DNA of 64,000 nucleotides, taken from contig CAIWVP010000020.1 in assembly GCA_903916195.1 (NCBI GenBank), positions 21,094-85,093 on the forward strand, given 5' to 3'. This stretch comes from an uncultured Verrucomicrobiota bacterium (lineage in GTDB: Bacteria > Verrucomicrobiota > Verrucomicrobiia > Limisphaerales > UBA9464). The position numbers and the translations under genes are program-made. Below are positions 39,093 through 47,426 of the stretch, one piece after another. Position 1 is the stretch's first letter. Every line of letters starts with the position of its first letter. The notes below the pieces were generated by a model. The model worked only from the letters and a program-made list of their open reading frames with translations. It searched no databases and was not told where the DNA came from.

Positions 39093-39630
39093 CGGAAGCT
39101 AGACTACCGATATCGCCCGAGGATTCAACTTCGCTCGCCAGAGCGGGGAATCCGCGTCCGAGGCAGACCTGAGATGCCGAGGAGTGCGATCGGCTCCGTG
39201 GAAGCGACCGATCTGGAAAACAGGAACGGAGCGGCGAAGCTCCGGATCTCCTGCTTTCCAGACCCTCTCTCCGGCCCGTGCTTTCTAAAGACCGGCGAAG
39301 GAGGGTCCCATTTCTCGATCGTGCAGGACCTGACGTTGACGCCGGTGCTCGACGCGCGGTTGGCGGCAGCGATCGGGCGACACATCGCGGAGCAGCCGCG
39401 TTCGCGGTTCTTCTTCCCCGAAGACTCGCCGAAGCCGGACCCCGGCAAGCCGCTCACACTGAAGTTCTGCGCCCGGTGCCACTCCGAGGAAGGCGACCGC
39501 GACGGGCTGCGCCAGGTCCATTCGCATCCCATCAGGGTGCGGGTGGACTTCGGCGATATGCCGCCGGTCCGAGGTCGCCCGGGCCAACTATCGTTTGGCA
39601 AGTGCTCACCGTGTCGTCACCTTCTGACAA
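39093..39630. other. 538-base divergent intergenic region
   Basis: It separates the minus-strand dehydrogenase gene from the plus-strand thioredoxin gene and should carry both promoters. None was recognised. The right half (from about 39321) contains a coding-like stretch with a haem motif, described separately; the left half shows nothing recognisable. Confidence 0.5.
39321..39560 (+). pseudogene. possible remnant of a c-type cytochrome gene
   Basis: In the frame that begins at a GTG at 39321, about 80 codons have the strong third-position G/C preference of real genes here. They encode a CxxCH haem motif (KFCARCHSEEG) followed about 28 residues later by DMPP, like the axial-methionine region of a cytochrome c. 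The codon bias fades after about 39560 and the frame runs on into the thioredoxin gene without its own stop. An AAGGAGG lies 16 bases before the GTG. It is best read as a truncated or frameshifted fragment; chance is not excluded. Confidence 0.4.
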
Positions 39631-40785
39631 ATGAACCGCCTCCTTCTGGTCGCCCTGATCGCCGCGGCCCTCGCTCCGGTCCACGCCGCGGATCCGGCGA
39701 AACCTGCCGCCACGCCCGCTGCCGGGACGAAGAACCTCCTGCCCGATGACGGCGATGCCGCGTGGAAGGACATCATGGCCGCCACCACGCCGCCGGTGCC
39801 GCCCGCGGAATGGAACCAGAAAGAGCCCAACAAGGACGAATATGACGCCTTCCGGTTGAAGATGGGCGAATCCGCCGCGGTCGCCGCCGACAAGGCCAAG
39901 GAATTCCAGGCACGCTTCCCGAAGCACGCCCACGTGGACGACGCCAAAGAACTCCGGACCGAGATGCTCAAGGCGGCCGTGTCGCTGGGCGTCAAAACTC
40001 GCGAGGACGAACTCGTCGCGCTGGTCGGCAAAGGCGGCGGGGCAGGGAACAGCGGCGCCGCCGCCGCGCCCGCTCCGGGCGATGCGTTCGGAAAGCGGAT
40101 GTCCGAGGCCGTGACCGCGGCGCGGAAGCTGGAAGGGAAGGGAATGAAGGCGATGCTCGCCGAGTTCGAGGCGCAGATCCGGTCCATCCAGAAAGATTTC
40201 CCCGACCGGCCCGAGGTCTATGGCGCGTTGCTCGAAGTGGCGCAGGGATTGGGTGGCGAGAAGGGCATCGCCATCACCAAGGAAGTCGAGGCGTCGAAGG
40301 CGCCGGACGAGTTCAAGAAGATGGCGTCGGGAGCCCGCGAGGAGATCCTCGCCGAGCAGAAGAAGACCGAGCGCATCGGAAAGCCTCTGGACCTGAAGTT
40401 CACGGCCATCGACGGCCGCGCGGTGGACGTCGCCGCCATGAAGGGCAAGGTCGTGCTCATCGATTTCTGGGCGACCTGGTGCGGTCCGTGCATCGGCGAG
40501 TTGCCCAACGTCCTCGCCGCCTACGAGAAGCTCCATCCGAAGGGCTTCGAGATCGTCGGCATCAGCTTCGACCAGGAGAAGGACACCCTCGAAGCCTTCG
40601 TGAAGAAGCGCAAGATGGCCTGGGTGCAGTACTTCGACGGCGAAGGCTGGGGGAACAAGTTCGGCAAGGAGTTCGGTATCCGCGGCATCCCGTCCATGTG
40701 GTTGATCGACAAGAAAGGCAACCTGCGCGACCTCGAGGCGCGGGACGGACTGGCCGCAAAGGTCGAGAAGCTGCTGGCCGAGTGA
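39631..40785 (+). CDS. TlpA/ResA-like periplasmic thioredoxin with N-terminal extension
   Basis: A 384-residue exported protein. After the signal peptide (MNRLLLVALIAAALAPVHA) come about 230 residues of charged helix, with an Ala/Gly-rich linker near 135-150. A TlpA-like thioredoxin domain follows from about 248, with active site WCGPC (C284, C287) and the cis-Pro loop GIRGIPSMWLIDKKG. It would act as a thiol-disulfide reductant in the periplasm. The domain order (helical extension then thioredoxin) is common in Verrucomicrobia and planctomycetes. Confidence 0.85.
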   Translation: MNRLLLVALIAAALAPVHAADPAKPAATPAAGTKNLLPDDGDAAWKDIMAATTPPVPPAEWNQKEPNKDEYDAFRLKMGESAAVAADKAKEFQARFPKHAHVDDAKELRTEMLKAAVSLGVKTREDELVALVGKGGGAGNSGAAAAPAPGDAFGKRMSEAVTAARKLEGKGMKAMLAEFEAQIRSIQKDFPDRPEVYGALLEVAQGLGGEKGIAITKEVEASKAPDEFKKMASGAREEILAEQKKTERIGKPLDLKFTAIDGRAVDVAAMKGKVVLIDFWATWCGPCIGELPNVLAAYEKLHPKGFEIVGISFDQEKDTLEAFVKKRKMAWVQYFDGEGWGNKFGKEFGIRGIPSMWLIDKKGNLRDLEARDGLAAKVEKLLAE

Positions 40786-40883
40786 TTTTTGCGGTCCGCC
40801 GGCAGAACAGACCTCCGCTTCGTCGCAGGAACGCGACGTCGCCGCCTCGGGACCGTAACCGGTTTCGGGGATTTTGCTTATTC

Positions 40884-41816
40884 ATGCCTGACTCCACGCT
40901 GAGCACCCGGATGCGGTCCTTTCTCCACGCATTGTTCTTGGTTTTCACCGCCGCGGCGGGGCTTCCTGCCGTCATCGGCGCGGTGCCCGCGGTGGAGCAC
41001 GTCGTCGTCATCGGCTGCGACGGCATGGGGTCGCTGGCGTTCACGGAGACCAACGCACCGGTGATGCACCGGCTGATGCGCGAGGGCGCCCACACGTTGC
41101 GGGCCCGCGGCGTCATGCCGACGTCGAGTTCGCCGAACTGGGCCTCGATGATCATGGGGGCCGGACCGGAGCAGCACGGGATCACCTCGAACGACTGGCT
41201 CACGAACAAGTTCGAGATCCCGGCGCTGGAGGTCGGGCCGGAAGGGATGTTCCCCACCATATTCCGCGTGATCCGCGAGCAACGTCCGGCGTCGAGCATC
41301 GTGTGCGTGCATGATTGGGACGGCTTCGGCCGGCTGTTCGAACGCGGCGCGGCCGACCACATCGCGTGGGTCAAGGGCTCGCCCAACACCGCGGAACATG
41401 TCATCGGCGTCATCAAGGAGCGGAAGCCGACCTTCACGTTCATCCATTTCGACGACGTCGACCACGCCGGGCACAGCTTCAACTGGAAGTCGCCGACCTA
41501 CTACAAGGCGGTCGAGCTGGTCGACGGCCTCATCGGCGACGTGCTCAAGGCGGTCAACGATGCCGGCATGGGCGGCAAGACGCTCGTGCTCATCACCGCG
41601 GACCACGGCGGCATCGGCACCAAGCACGGCGGTCCGACCATCGAGGAGCTGGAGATCCCTTGGATCATCCACGGTCCCGGCGTTGCCAAAGGCAAGGTGA
41701 TCGGCTCACCGGTGAACACCTACGACACCGCGGCCACCATCGCGTGGGTCTTCGGTCTCAAGCCCCCGGCCGTGTGGATCGGCAAGCCGGTCACGGACGC
41801 CTTCATCGCCCGCTGA
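40884..41816 (+). CDS. exported alkaline-phosphatase-superfamily phosphodiesterase
   Basis: A 310-residue protein with a signal peptide (after MRSFLHALFLVFTAAAGLPA; an alternative start is the ATG at 40911). It belongs to the nucleotide pyrophosphatase/phosphodiesterase branch of the alkaline phosphatase superfamily, with metal and nucleophile motifs VVIGCDGMGS, MPTSSSPNWASMIMG, FDDVDHAGH, ITADHGG and KHGG. The branch is also that of phosphonoacetate hydrolase, whose gene lies 6 kb downstream. It probably cleaves a phosphoester or phosphonate ester in the periplasm. A small terminator sits at its end, so it may be transcribed apart from phnW. Confidence 0.8.
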   Translation: MPDSTLSTRMRSFLHALFLVFTAAAGLPAVIGAVPAVEHVVVIGCDGMGSLAFTETNAPVMHRLMREGAHTLRARGVMPTSSSPNWASMIMGAGPEQHGITSNDWLTNKFEIPALEVGPEGMFPTIFRVIREQRPASSIVCVHDWDGFGRLFERGAADHIAWVKGSPNTAEHVIGVIKERKPTFTFIHFDDVDHAGHSFNWKSPTYYKAVELVDGLIGDVLKAVNDAGMGGKTLVLITADHGGIGTKHGGPTIEELEIPWIIHGPGVAKGKVIGSPVNTYDTAATIAWVFGLKPPAVWIGKPVTDAFIAR

Positions 41817-41826
41817 GGCGGGTTTT
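41809..41826 (+). terminator. short terminator with the stop codon in its loop
   Basis: A CCCGC (41809-41813) and GCGGG (41818-41822) stem with a TGAG loop, followed by TTTT; the TGA stop of the preceding gene lies in the loop. A 5-bp stem is short, so termination may be partial. Confidence 0.5.
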
Positions 41827-41872
41827 CTCCTTTTCGTCCCCGATTCTTTAGACGCCCAAAGCCCCTATCCCG

Positions 41873-43000
41873 ATGCCATTGCCCACCGCCAAGGACAAAC
41901 CGCTCTTCACTCCCGGCCCGCTGACCACGTCGCTCTCGGTCAAGCAGGCCATGCTCCACGATGCCGGGTCCTGGCACTGGGAGTTCAACGCCAAGGTCAA
42001 GGCTCTCCGCGCCCGCATCCTCGGCATCGCCGGCCTGCACCAGGCCGGTGGCTGGGAAGCCGTGCTGCTCCAGGGCAGCGGCACGTTCGGCGTGGAATCG
42101 GTCTTCGCCACCTGCGTGCCGCCCACGGGCAAGGTGGCCGTGCTGAGCAACGGGGCCTACGGCGAGCGCATGGTGCTGATGCTCCAGGCGCAGCGGATCC
42201 CGCATGCCGTCCTTCGCACCATCGAGGACACGCCGAACGATCCGGCGGCGCTCGACGCGCTGCTCGCGGCCGATCCGGCCATCACCCACGTCGCCGCCGT
42301 CCATTGCGAGACGACCACCGGCATCCTCAACGACATCGCCGCGCTCGGCGCGGTCACCCGCAAGCACGGGCGCACCTACATCGTCGACGCGATGAGCAGC
42401 TTCGGCGCCTATCCGATCGACTTCGACGCCTGCTCCATCGATTTCCTCATCTCCTCGGCGAACAAGTGCCTCGAAGGCGTTCCCGGCTTCAGCTTCGTCA
42501 TCGGCCGACGCGCGGCGTTCTTCGCCACCGAAGGCTGGGCGCGGAGCCTGAGCCTGGATCTGCTCAGCCAGTTGAAGGGGTTCGAGAAGACCGGCCAGTT
42601 CCGCTACACGCCGCCGACCCACAGCATCCTCGCTTTCGAGCAGGCGCTCGACGAGTTCGACGGGGAAGGGGGGATCGAGGGCCGCGCGGCGCGCTACCGG
42701 CACAACCACGAGACGCTCCTCGCCGGCATGGCCATGCTCGGGATGCGGCCGTACCTCCGTCCCGAGGTGCAGAGCCACATCATCACCAGCTTTCCGTTCC
42801 CGACGGATCCGAAGTTCACTTTCGACGTGTTCTACCGCCTCGTGTCCGACAAGGGATTCATCCTCTATCCCGGCAAGATCAGCCAGGCCGACACCTTCCG
42901 CATCGGCAACATCGGCCGGCTCTTCGAGGCCGACATGAAGCAGGTGGTGTACGCCATCGGCGAGACCCTCGCCGAGATGGGAGTGAGGGGAGAAGTATGA
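41873..43000 (+). CDS. phnW: 2-aminoethylphosphonate-pyruvate transaminase
   Basis: A 375-residue PLP enzyme that transfers the amino group of 2-aminoethylphosphonate (AEP) to pyruvate, giving phosphonoacetaldehyde and alanine. Seen: the LFTPGPLTTS start typical of PhnW, the GSGTFGVES phosphate loop, D172 (VDAMSSFGAYPID), the PLP lysine K198 (SANKCLEGVPGF), and the C-terminal FYRLVSDKGFILYPGK and FRIGNIG motifs. Length is normal for the family. It begins the main phosphonate operon; its stop overlaps the next start (ATGA). Confidence 0.95.
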   Translation: MPLPTAKDKPLFTPGPLTTSLSVKQAMLHDAGSWHWEFNAKVKALRARILGIAGLHQAGGWEAVLLQGSGTFGVESVFATCVPPTGKVAVLSNGAYGERMVLMLQAQRIPHAVLRTIEDTPNDPAALDALLAADPAITHVAAVHCETTTGILNDIAALGAVTRKHGRTYIVDAMSSFGAYPIDFDACSIDFLISSANKCLEGVPGFSFVIGRRAAFFATEGWARSLSLDLLSQLKGFEKTGQFRYTPPTHSILAFEQALDEFDGEGGIEGRAARYRHNHETLLAGMAMLGMRPYLRPEVQSHIITSFPFPTDPKFTFDVFYRLVSDKGFILYPGKISQADTFRIGNIGRLFEADMKQVVYAIGETLAEMGVRGEV

Positions 43001-43917
43001 AGGGCATGGGAAACATGATGCAGGCGGCGCGACACGCGTTCGGAGCGCTCGCTCCGGGCGGTTGGCGGCGGGTCTTCCTGCTCGGGGCGGCGGCCGCCAT
43101 CCACCTTGCGGCCTCCGCTGCTCCGCCGCTCCCGCGCGCCCACGCGCACAACGACTACGCGCACCAGCGTCCGTTGCTCGACGCCTTGGACAACGGGTTC
43201 TGCTCGGTCGAGGCCGACATCTACCTCGTGGACGGTCAACTGCTCGTCGCCCATGACCGCAAGGACCTGAAGCCCGAGCGCACGCTCCAAGCCCTGTACC
43301 TCGACCCGCTCCGCGAACGCGTCCGCGCCAACGGCGGTCACGTCCATCCCGGACTCGGCACCGACAAGGCCCTGCGCCGGCCGCTCGCGGCGGCTGCGCC
43401 GGACGTGGAGTTCACCTTGCTGGTGGACATCAAGGCCGACGGCCCGGCCGTCTATGCCAAGCTCCGCGATGTGCTCGCCGGCTACGCCGACATGCTCACG
43501 GGCTTCACGCCGACCCACACGACGCCCGGCGCCATCACCGTGATCCTCACCGGTGCCCGTCCCGCCGCCATCGTCGCCGCCGAGCCCCAGCGGTTTTGCG
43601 CCTTGGACGGACTCTTCTCGGACCTGCAGAAGAACACGTCCGTCCACTTGGTCCCGCTGGTGAGCGAGAGCTGGCGGCCGACGTTCGCGTGGTTCAAGGA
43701 CGGCCGACTCGCCGAAGCCGACCGCACGAAGCTCCGCGAGCTGGTCGCCAAGGCCCATGTCCAAGGCCGCCGCATCCGCTTCTGGGGCGCGCAGGACAAG
43801 GACTTCGTCTGGCGCGAGCTCCATGCGGCGGGCGTCGACCTGCTCAACACCGACGACCTCCCGGGCCTCGCCGGGATGCTTCGTCCCGGAAGCCCCGCCG
43901 CCACGGTCCAACCCTGA
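42997..43917 (+). CDS. exported GDPD/PLC-like phosphodiesterase
   Basis: A 306-residue protein with a hydrophobic export segment (RVFLLGAAAAIHLAASAA) and a PLC-like TIM barrel. RAHAHNDYAH (H51) and VEADIYLVDGQLLVAHD (E72, D74, H86) match the catalytic and metal residues of glycerophosphodiester phosphodiesterases, and FWGAQDKDFVW with LNTDDLPGL lies near the end. It is likely to cut a phosphodiester in the periplasm. Its place between phnW and pbfA suggests that it releases a phosphonate head group, for example AEP from a diester; this is inference. Confidence 0.75.
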   Translation: MKGMGNMMQAARHAFGALAPGGWRRVFLLGAAAAIHLAASAAPPLPRAHAHNDYAHQRPLLDALDNGFCSVEADIYLVDGQLLVAHDRKDLKPERTLQALYLDPLRERVRANGGHVHPGLGTDKALRRPLAAAAPDVEFTLLVDIKADGPAVYAKLRDVLAGYADMLTGFTPTHTTPGAITVILTGARPAAIVAAEPQRFCALDGLFSDLQKNTSVHLVPLVSESWRPTFAWFKDGRLAEADRTKLRELVAKAHVQGRRIRFWGAQDKDFVWRELHAAGVDLLNTDDLPGLAGMLRPGSPAATVQP

Positions 43918-43933
43918 CATCGCCAACGACACC

Positions 43934-45292
43934 GTGACCGATCCGCTCGACCGCCTCCGCTCCGAAGGCGACGTGAATCTATCGCCCCGCCGCCGCGCGT
44001 GGGCCGCCGACCATATCGGCCCGGAGGCGCAGGCGATGCTCGACGCCGACGCGGAGCGCTTCCTGCACCAGTCGCTCTCCACGCCTTGCCTCAACGTGCT
44101 CGCCAAGGCCGAGGGCGCGTGGATCGAGGATATCGAGGGCCGGCGCTATCTCGACTTCCATGGCAACAACGTCCACCAGGTCGGCTTCTCCCATCCGCGC
44201 GTCATCGCGGCGATCAAGCGGCAGCTCGACACGCTGAGCTTCTGCACGCGCCGGTACACCTGCGAGCCGGCCGTGGAGCTGGCCGGACGCCTCGCCGAGA
44301 TCGCTCCCGGCGATCTCGACCGCGTGCTCTTCGCGCCGGGCGGCACCTCCGCCATCGGCATGGCGCTCAAGCTCGCCCGCATCGCCACCGGACGGTTCAA
44401 GACCGTCTCGATGTGGGACTCCTTCCACGGCGCCTCGCTCGATGCCATCTCCATCGGCGGTGAGGCGGTCTTCCGCCAAGGGATCGGGCCGTTGTTGCCC
44501 GGCTGCGAGCACGTGCCGCCACCGGAGCCGCATCGCTGTCCCTTCAAGTGCGGACATTCGTGCAGCCTCGCCTGCGCCGATTACATCGAGTACGTGCTGG
44601 AGAAGGAGGGCGACGTCGCTGCGGTCATCGGCGAGACCGTGCGCTGCACGCCGTTCATCCCGCCGGCGGATTATTGGAAGCGCGTGCGCGCCGCCTGCGA
44701 CAAGCATGGTGCGCTGCTCATCCTCGACGAGATCCCCATCGGTCTCGGACGCACCGGCAAGATGTTCGCCTGCGAGCATTACGACGTCGTGCCCGACATG
44801 CTCGTGCTCGGGAAGGGTCTCGGCGGCGGTGTGTTCCCCATCGCCGCGCTGCTGGCGCGCGAAGGGCTGAACGTCGCGACCAAGACCGCTCTCGGCCACT
44901 ACACCCACGAGAAGAACCCGGTGGCCTGCGCCGCCGGGATCGCGACGCTCGACGTCATCCGCGACGAGGACCTCGTCGGCAACGCCGCGCGCCTCGGCGA
45001 CATCGCGCTGGCCAAGATGACGGAGATGAAGTCGCGCCATCCGCTCATCGGCGACATCCGTGGCAAAGGCCTGCTGATGGGGATCGAGCTGCGACGGCCC
45101 GACGGCCGGCCCGCCTCCGACGAGGCCGAGCAGGTGATGTACGGAGCGCTCAGCCGCGGCCTGAACTTCAAGGTCACGATGGGCACCATCCTCACCCTCA
45201 CGCCCGCGCTCACGCTCACCGAGACCGAACTCGACCAAGCCCTTGGCATCCTCGATGGGTGCATCGGCGAGGTGGAGGCGAAGGGTCTTTGA
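43934..45292 (+). CDS. pbfA: (R)-1-hydroxy-2-aminoethylphosphonate ammonia-lyase (PbfA-like)
   Basis: A 452-residue class-III PLP fold protein starting at GTG 43934, 16 bases after the previous stop; the open frame extends further upstream but there overlaps the GDPD-like gene. D265 (ILDEIPIGLGRTG) and the PLP lysine K294 (VLGKGLGGGVFP) are seen. PbfA is known to eliminate ammonia from (R)-1-hydroxy-AEP, giving phosphonoacetaldehyde, and occurs in phnW-phnY-phnA clusters exactly like this one. A Cys-rich stretch, C202, C206, C210 and C214 at regular four-residue spacing, is notable. Assignment rests on context and overall pattern; another class-III transaminase is the alternative. Confidence 0.78.
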   Translation: MTDPLDRLRSEGDVNLSPRRRAWAADHIGPEAQAMLDADAERFLHQSLSTPCLNVLAKAEGAWIEDIEGRRYLDFHGNNVHQVGFSHPRVIAAIKRQLDTLSFCTRRYTCEPAVELAGRLAEIAPGDLDRVLFAPGGTSAIGMALKLARIATGRFKTVSMWDSFHGASLDAISIGGEAVFRQGIGPLLPGCEHVPPPEPHRCPFKCGHSCSLACADYIEYVLEKEGDVAAVIGETVRCTPFIPPADYWKRVRAACDKHGALLILDEIPIGLGRTGKMFACEHYDVVPDMLVLGKGLGGGVFPIAALLAREGLNVATKTALGHYTHEKNPVACAAGIATLDVIRDEDLVGNAARLGDIALAKMTEMKSRHPLIGDIRGKGLLMGIELRRPDGRPASDEAEQVMYGALSRGLNFKVTMGTILTLTPALTLTETELDQALGILDGCIGEVEAKGL

Positions 45293-45298
45293 TCCCGG

Positions 45299-46120
45299 AT
45301 GAACTTCGATAGACCCAGGGGACGCGGTGAGAGGTGGCGGGCTTCGGCCTGCCGCTCCCTCTCTCCCGCCCAAGTGGAAGACCGGGGTGGTGGCGGCCGT
45401 CCTTCGCGCTGTCCAGGCGTTCCGGGTGCCGCGGCCTTCACCCTCATCGAACTCCTGGTCGTCATCGCCATCATCGCGATCCTCGCCGGGATGCTCCTGC
45501 CCGCGCTGAGCAAGGCCAAGAACCGCGCCCAGCAGTCGTCATGCCTTTCGAACCTCCACCAGATCGGCCTCGCCTCGGCCATGTATGTCGGGGACTTCCG
45601 CGGCCTCATGCCCTTCGTGCCCGACGAGGACCTGCAGCTCACGCCGCCGGTGGATGCCAAGGGCAAGCGCTACAATTCGATGGGGTCGTTCATGCCGCTT
45701 TTCCAGCCGTATCTGGGCTCGGCGCGGGTGTGGCTCAGCCCGCCGGTCCCGCTGAGCGCGTCGAACGACTGGCGCTCGCATTTCCTGAGTCCTTGGCGTG
45801 AGCGCGGTAGCAACGCACCGACGTCGGGCTGGGCGAACTACCTGAGCGACAAGCTCGCCGAACCGGACCCGGGCCAGGCCCGATATCTCCGCGGACGTTC
45901 GCCTGAAAGCGTCGCGCAGAAACGGGGCACCAGCGTCTCGGAGGAGGAGTGGTTGATGACGCCGTTCTTCGAGAAGAGCTGGTGGACGAGTTTCAAAGGC
46001 GACTGGTCGCACGCCGGCAGCGAGCCGCCCGCCAAGGGCTGGTCGGCCCACAACGGTGGCCGCAACCAGCTCTACCTCGACCTCCACGCCGGTTGGATCC
46101 GCCGCGACATCGACCGCTGA
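45299..46120 (+). CDS. pseudopilin-like protein inside the phosphonate operon
   Basis: A 273-residue protein with a long basic leader (47 residues), then [19 protein letters not shown] with Glu at +5 and Ala at -1. The continuation [27 protein letters not shown] is split by the usual 'KAKxxAQ..CLSNLxQIG' pattern of verrucomicrobial/planctomycete G-type pseudopilins (seen: [16 protein letters not shown]). The C-terminus [17 protein letters not shown] is a variant of the 'HxGGxNxxFxDGHV' end. It lies 6 bases after pbfA and 10 before the next gene, so it must be co-transcribed with phosphonate genes. Function there is unknown. Confidence 0.78.
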   Translation: MNFDRPRGRGERWRASACRSLSPAQVEDRGGGGRPSRCPGVPGAAAFTLIELLVVIAIIAILAGMLLPALSKAKNRAQQSSCLSNLHQIGLASAMYVGDFRGLMPFVPDEDLQLTPPVDAKGKRYNSMGSFMPLFQPYLGSARVWLSPPVPLSASNDWRSHFLSPWRERGSNAPTSGWANYLSDKLAEPDPGQARYLRGRSPESVAQKRGTSVSEEEWLMTPFFEKSWWTSFKGDWSHAGSEPPAKGWSAHNGGRNQLYLDLHAGWIRRDIDR

Positions 46121-46130
46121 GACCGCCCTT

Positions 46131-47414
46131 ATGACCTCTTTCCGCGAACGTGCTCTCGCCCTTTTCCCCGCCGGCTCGAATGGCGAGTATGGCATCCCGC
46201 CCGAACTGGTCCCGGTGATCGAGCGGGGCCAAGGCTGCCGCGTGTGGGACACCGACGGCCGCGAGTTCCTCGACATGACCATGGCGTGGGGCGCGGCGCT
46301 CGTCGGCCACGCGCATCCGAAGGTGGTCGAGGCCGCGACCCGCCAAGCCGCGCTCGGCGCCAACTTCGCCGCGGTCAACCGCCGGTCCGTCGAGCTCGCC
46401 GAGCGGATCGCCGCGCTTTCGCCCTGCGCCGAACGGATCCGCTTCGTCGCGTCCGGCACCGAGGCGACCCTGCTCTGCCTCCGCGTGGCCCAGGCCGCGA
46501 CCGGCAAGCCGAAGGTGCTGAAGTTCGAGGGCGCCTACCACGGCCAGCATCCGGTCGGCATCACCAGCATGCTGAACGGCCGACCGGCGACGCTCCCGCA
46601 GTCCGACCCCAGCGGCGCCGGCGCCGCGTGGGTCGCCCGTGACGTGCTCGTCGCACCGTACAACGACCTCGACACCACGTCGCGGATCCTGCGCGACCAC
46701 GCCCACGAGCTCGCCGCCGTCATCGTCGAACCGCTGCACCGATGCCTCACGCCGGCACCAGGCTTCCTCCAAGGCCTGCGCGACCTCACGAGGTCGCTCG
46801 GCATCGTGCTGGTGTTCGACGAGGTGGTCACCGGCTTCCGGCTCGCGCTCGGCGGCGCCCAAGAATATTACGGCGTCAGCCCTGACCTGGTGGCCTACGG
46901 CAAGGGCCTCGGCGGGGGCTTCCCGATCGGTGCCTATGCCGGTCGCGCGGACCTGATGGAAGTGGTGAACGAACATCGTCTGCCAGGGCCGAACTATGCG
47001 TGGTCCGCGTCCACCACGGGCGGCAACCCCGTGTCGTGTGCCGCCGCGCTGGCCACTCTCGACCTCCTCTCCGAGCCCGGCCTCTACCCGCGTCTCCACG
47101 CCGCCGGACGCCGCTTGCGCCAGCGGGTCGGCGAAGCGTTGGAGCAGACCGGGGAGGTCGCGCAGGTGCTCGGCGACGGACCGCTCGCCCAGGCCGCGTT
47201 CTCGGCCCAGCCGGTCACCGACCAGACCTCCTGGCTCGCCAGCGATCGGGCGCGGGGCAAGGCGCTCATGCACGGGCTCCTCCGTGGCGGCGTGTTCCTC
47301 AACCCGATGGGCACGAAGCTCTATCTCTCGCTCGCGCACGACGACTCCGTCATCGACGAGTTCGGCGCGCGTCTCGCCGACGCCTTGCGCGCCACCCGTC
47401 CTTCCGTTCCCTGA
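46131..47414 (+). CDS. class-III PLP aminotransferase/aminomutase (GSAM-like)
   Basis: A 427-residue enzyme of the glutamate-1-semialdehyde aminomutase branch of class-III transaminases. It has MAWGAALVGHAHPKV, ASGTEATLLCLR, D230 (LVFDEVVTGFRL), PLP lysine K258 (AYGKGLGGGFPIGA) and a family-typical TTGGNPVSCAAALATL. It is a second class-III enzyme in the operon, not close to PbfA. Its place between pbfA and phnA suggests action on an amino-phosphonate or on a product of its breakdown. A housekeeping HemL role is less likely because it sits in a catabolic operon and differs from HemL's GKIIGGG motif. The start at 46131 lies 10 bases after the pseudopilin stop. Confidence 0.8.
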   Translation: MTSFRERALALFPAGSNGEYGIPPELVPVIERGQGCRVWDTDGREFLDMTMAWGAALVGHAHPKVVEAATRQAALGANFAAVNRRSVELAERIAALSPCAERIRFVASGTEATLLCLRVAQAATGKPKVLKFEGAYHGQHPVGITSMLNGRPATLPQSDPSGAGAAWVARDVLVAPYNDLDTTSRILRDHAHELAAVIVEPLHRCLTPAPGFLQGLRDLTRSLGIVLVFDEVVTGFRLALGGAQEYYGVSPDLVAYGKGLGGGFPIGAYAGRADLMEVVNEHRLPGPNYAWSASTTGGNPVSCAAALATLDLLSEPGLYPRLHAAGRRLRQRVGEALEQTGEVAQVLGDGPLAQAAFSAQPVTDQTSWLASDRARGKALMHGLLRGGVFLNPMGTKLYLSLAHDDSVIDEFGARLADALRATRPSVP

Positions 47415-47426
47415 CCGTTCCCGAAC

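Noticed and set aside
37665..39749. A 694-codon open frame on the plus strand opposite the dehydrogenase gene
   Set aside because: Most of it is the complement of the minus-strand aldose dehydrogenase gene, which has a signal peptide and clear motifs; only the part after about 39320 looks coding in its own right and is listed as a possible remnant.
46131..47414. Annotation of the GSAM-like enzyme as HemL
   Set aside because: It shares the fold and PLP residues but sits in a phosphonate operon, and its lysine motif (GKGLGGG) differs from the GKIIGGG usual in HemL.
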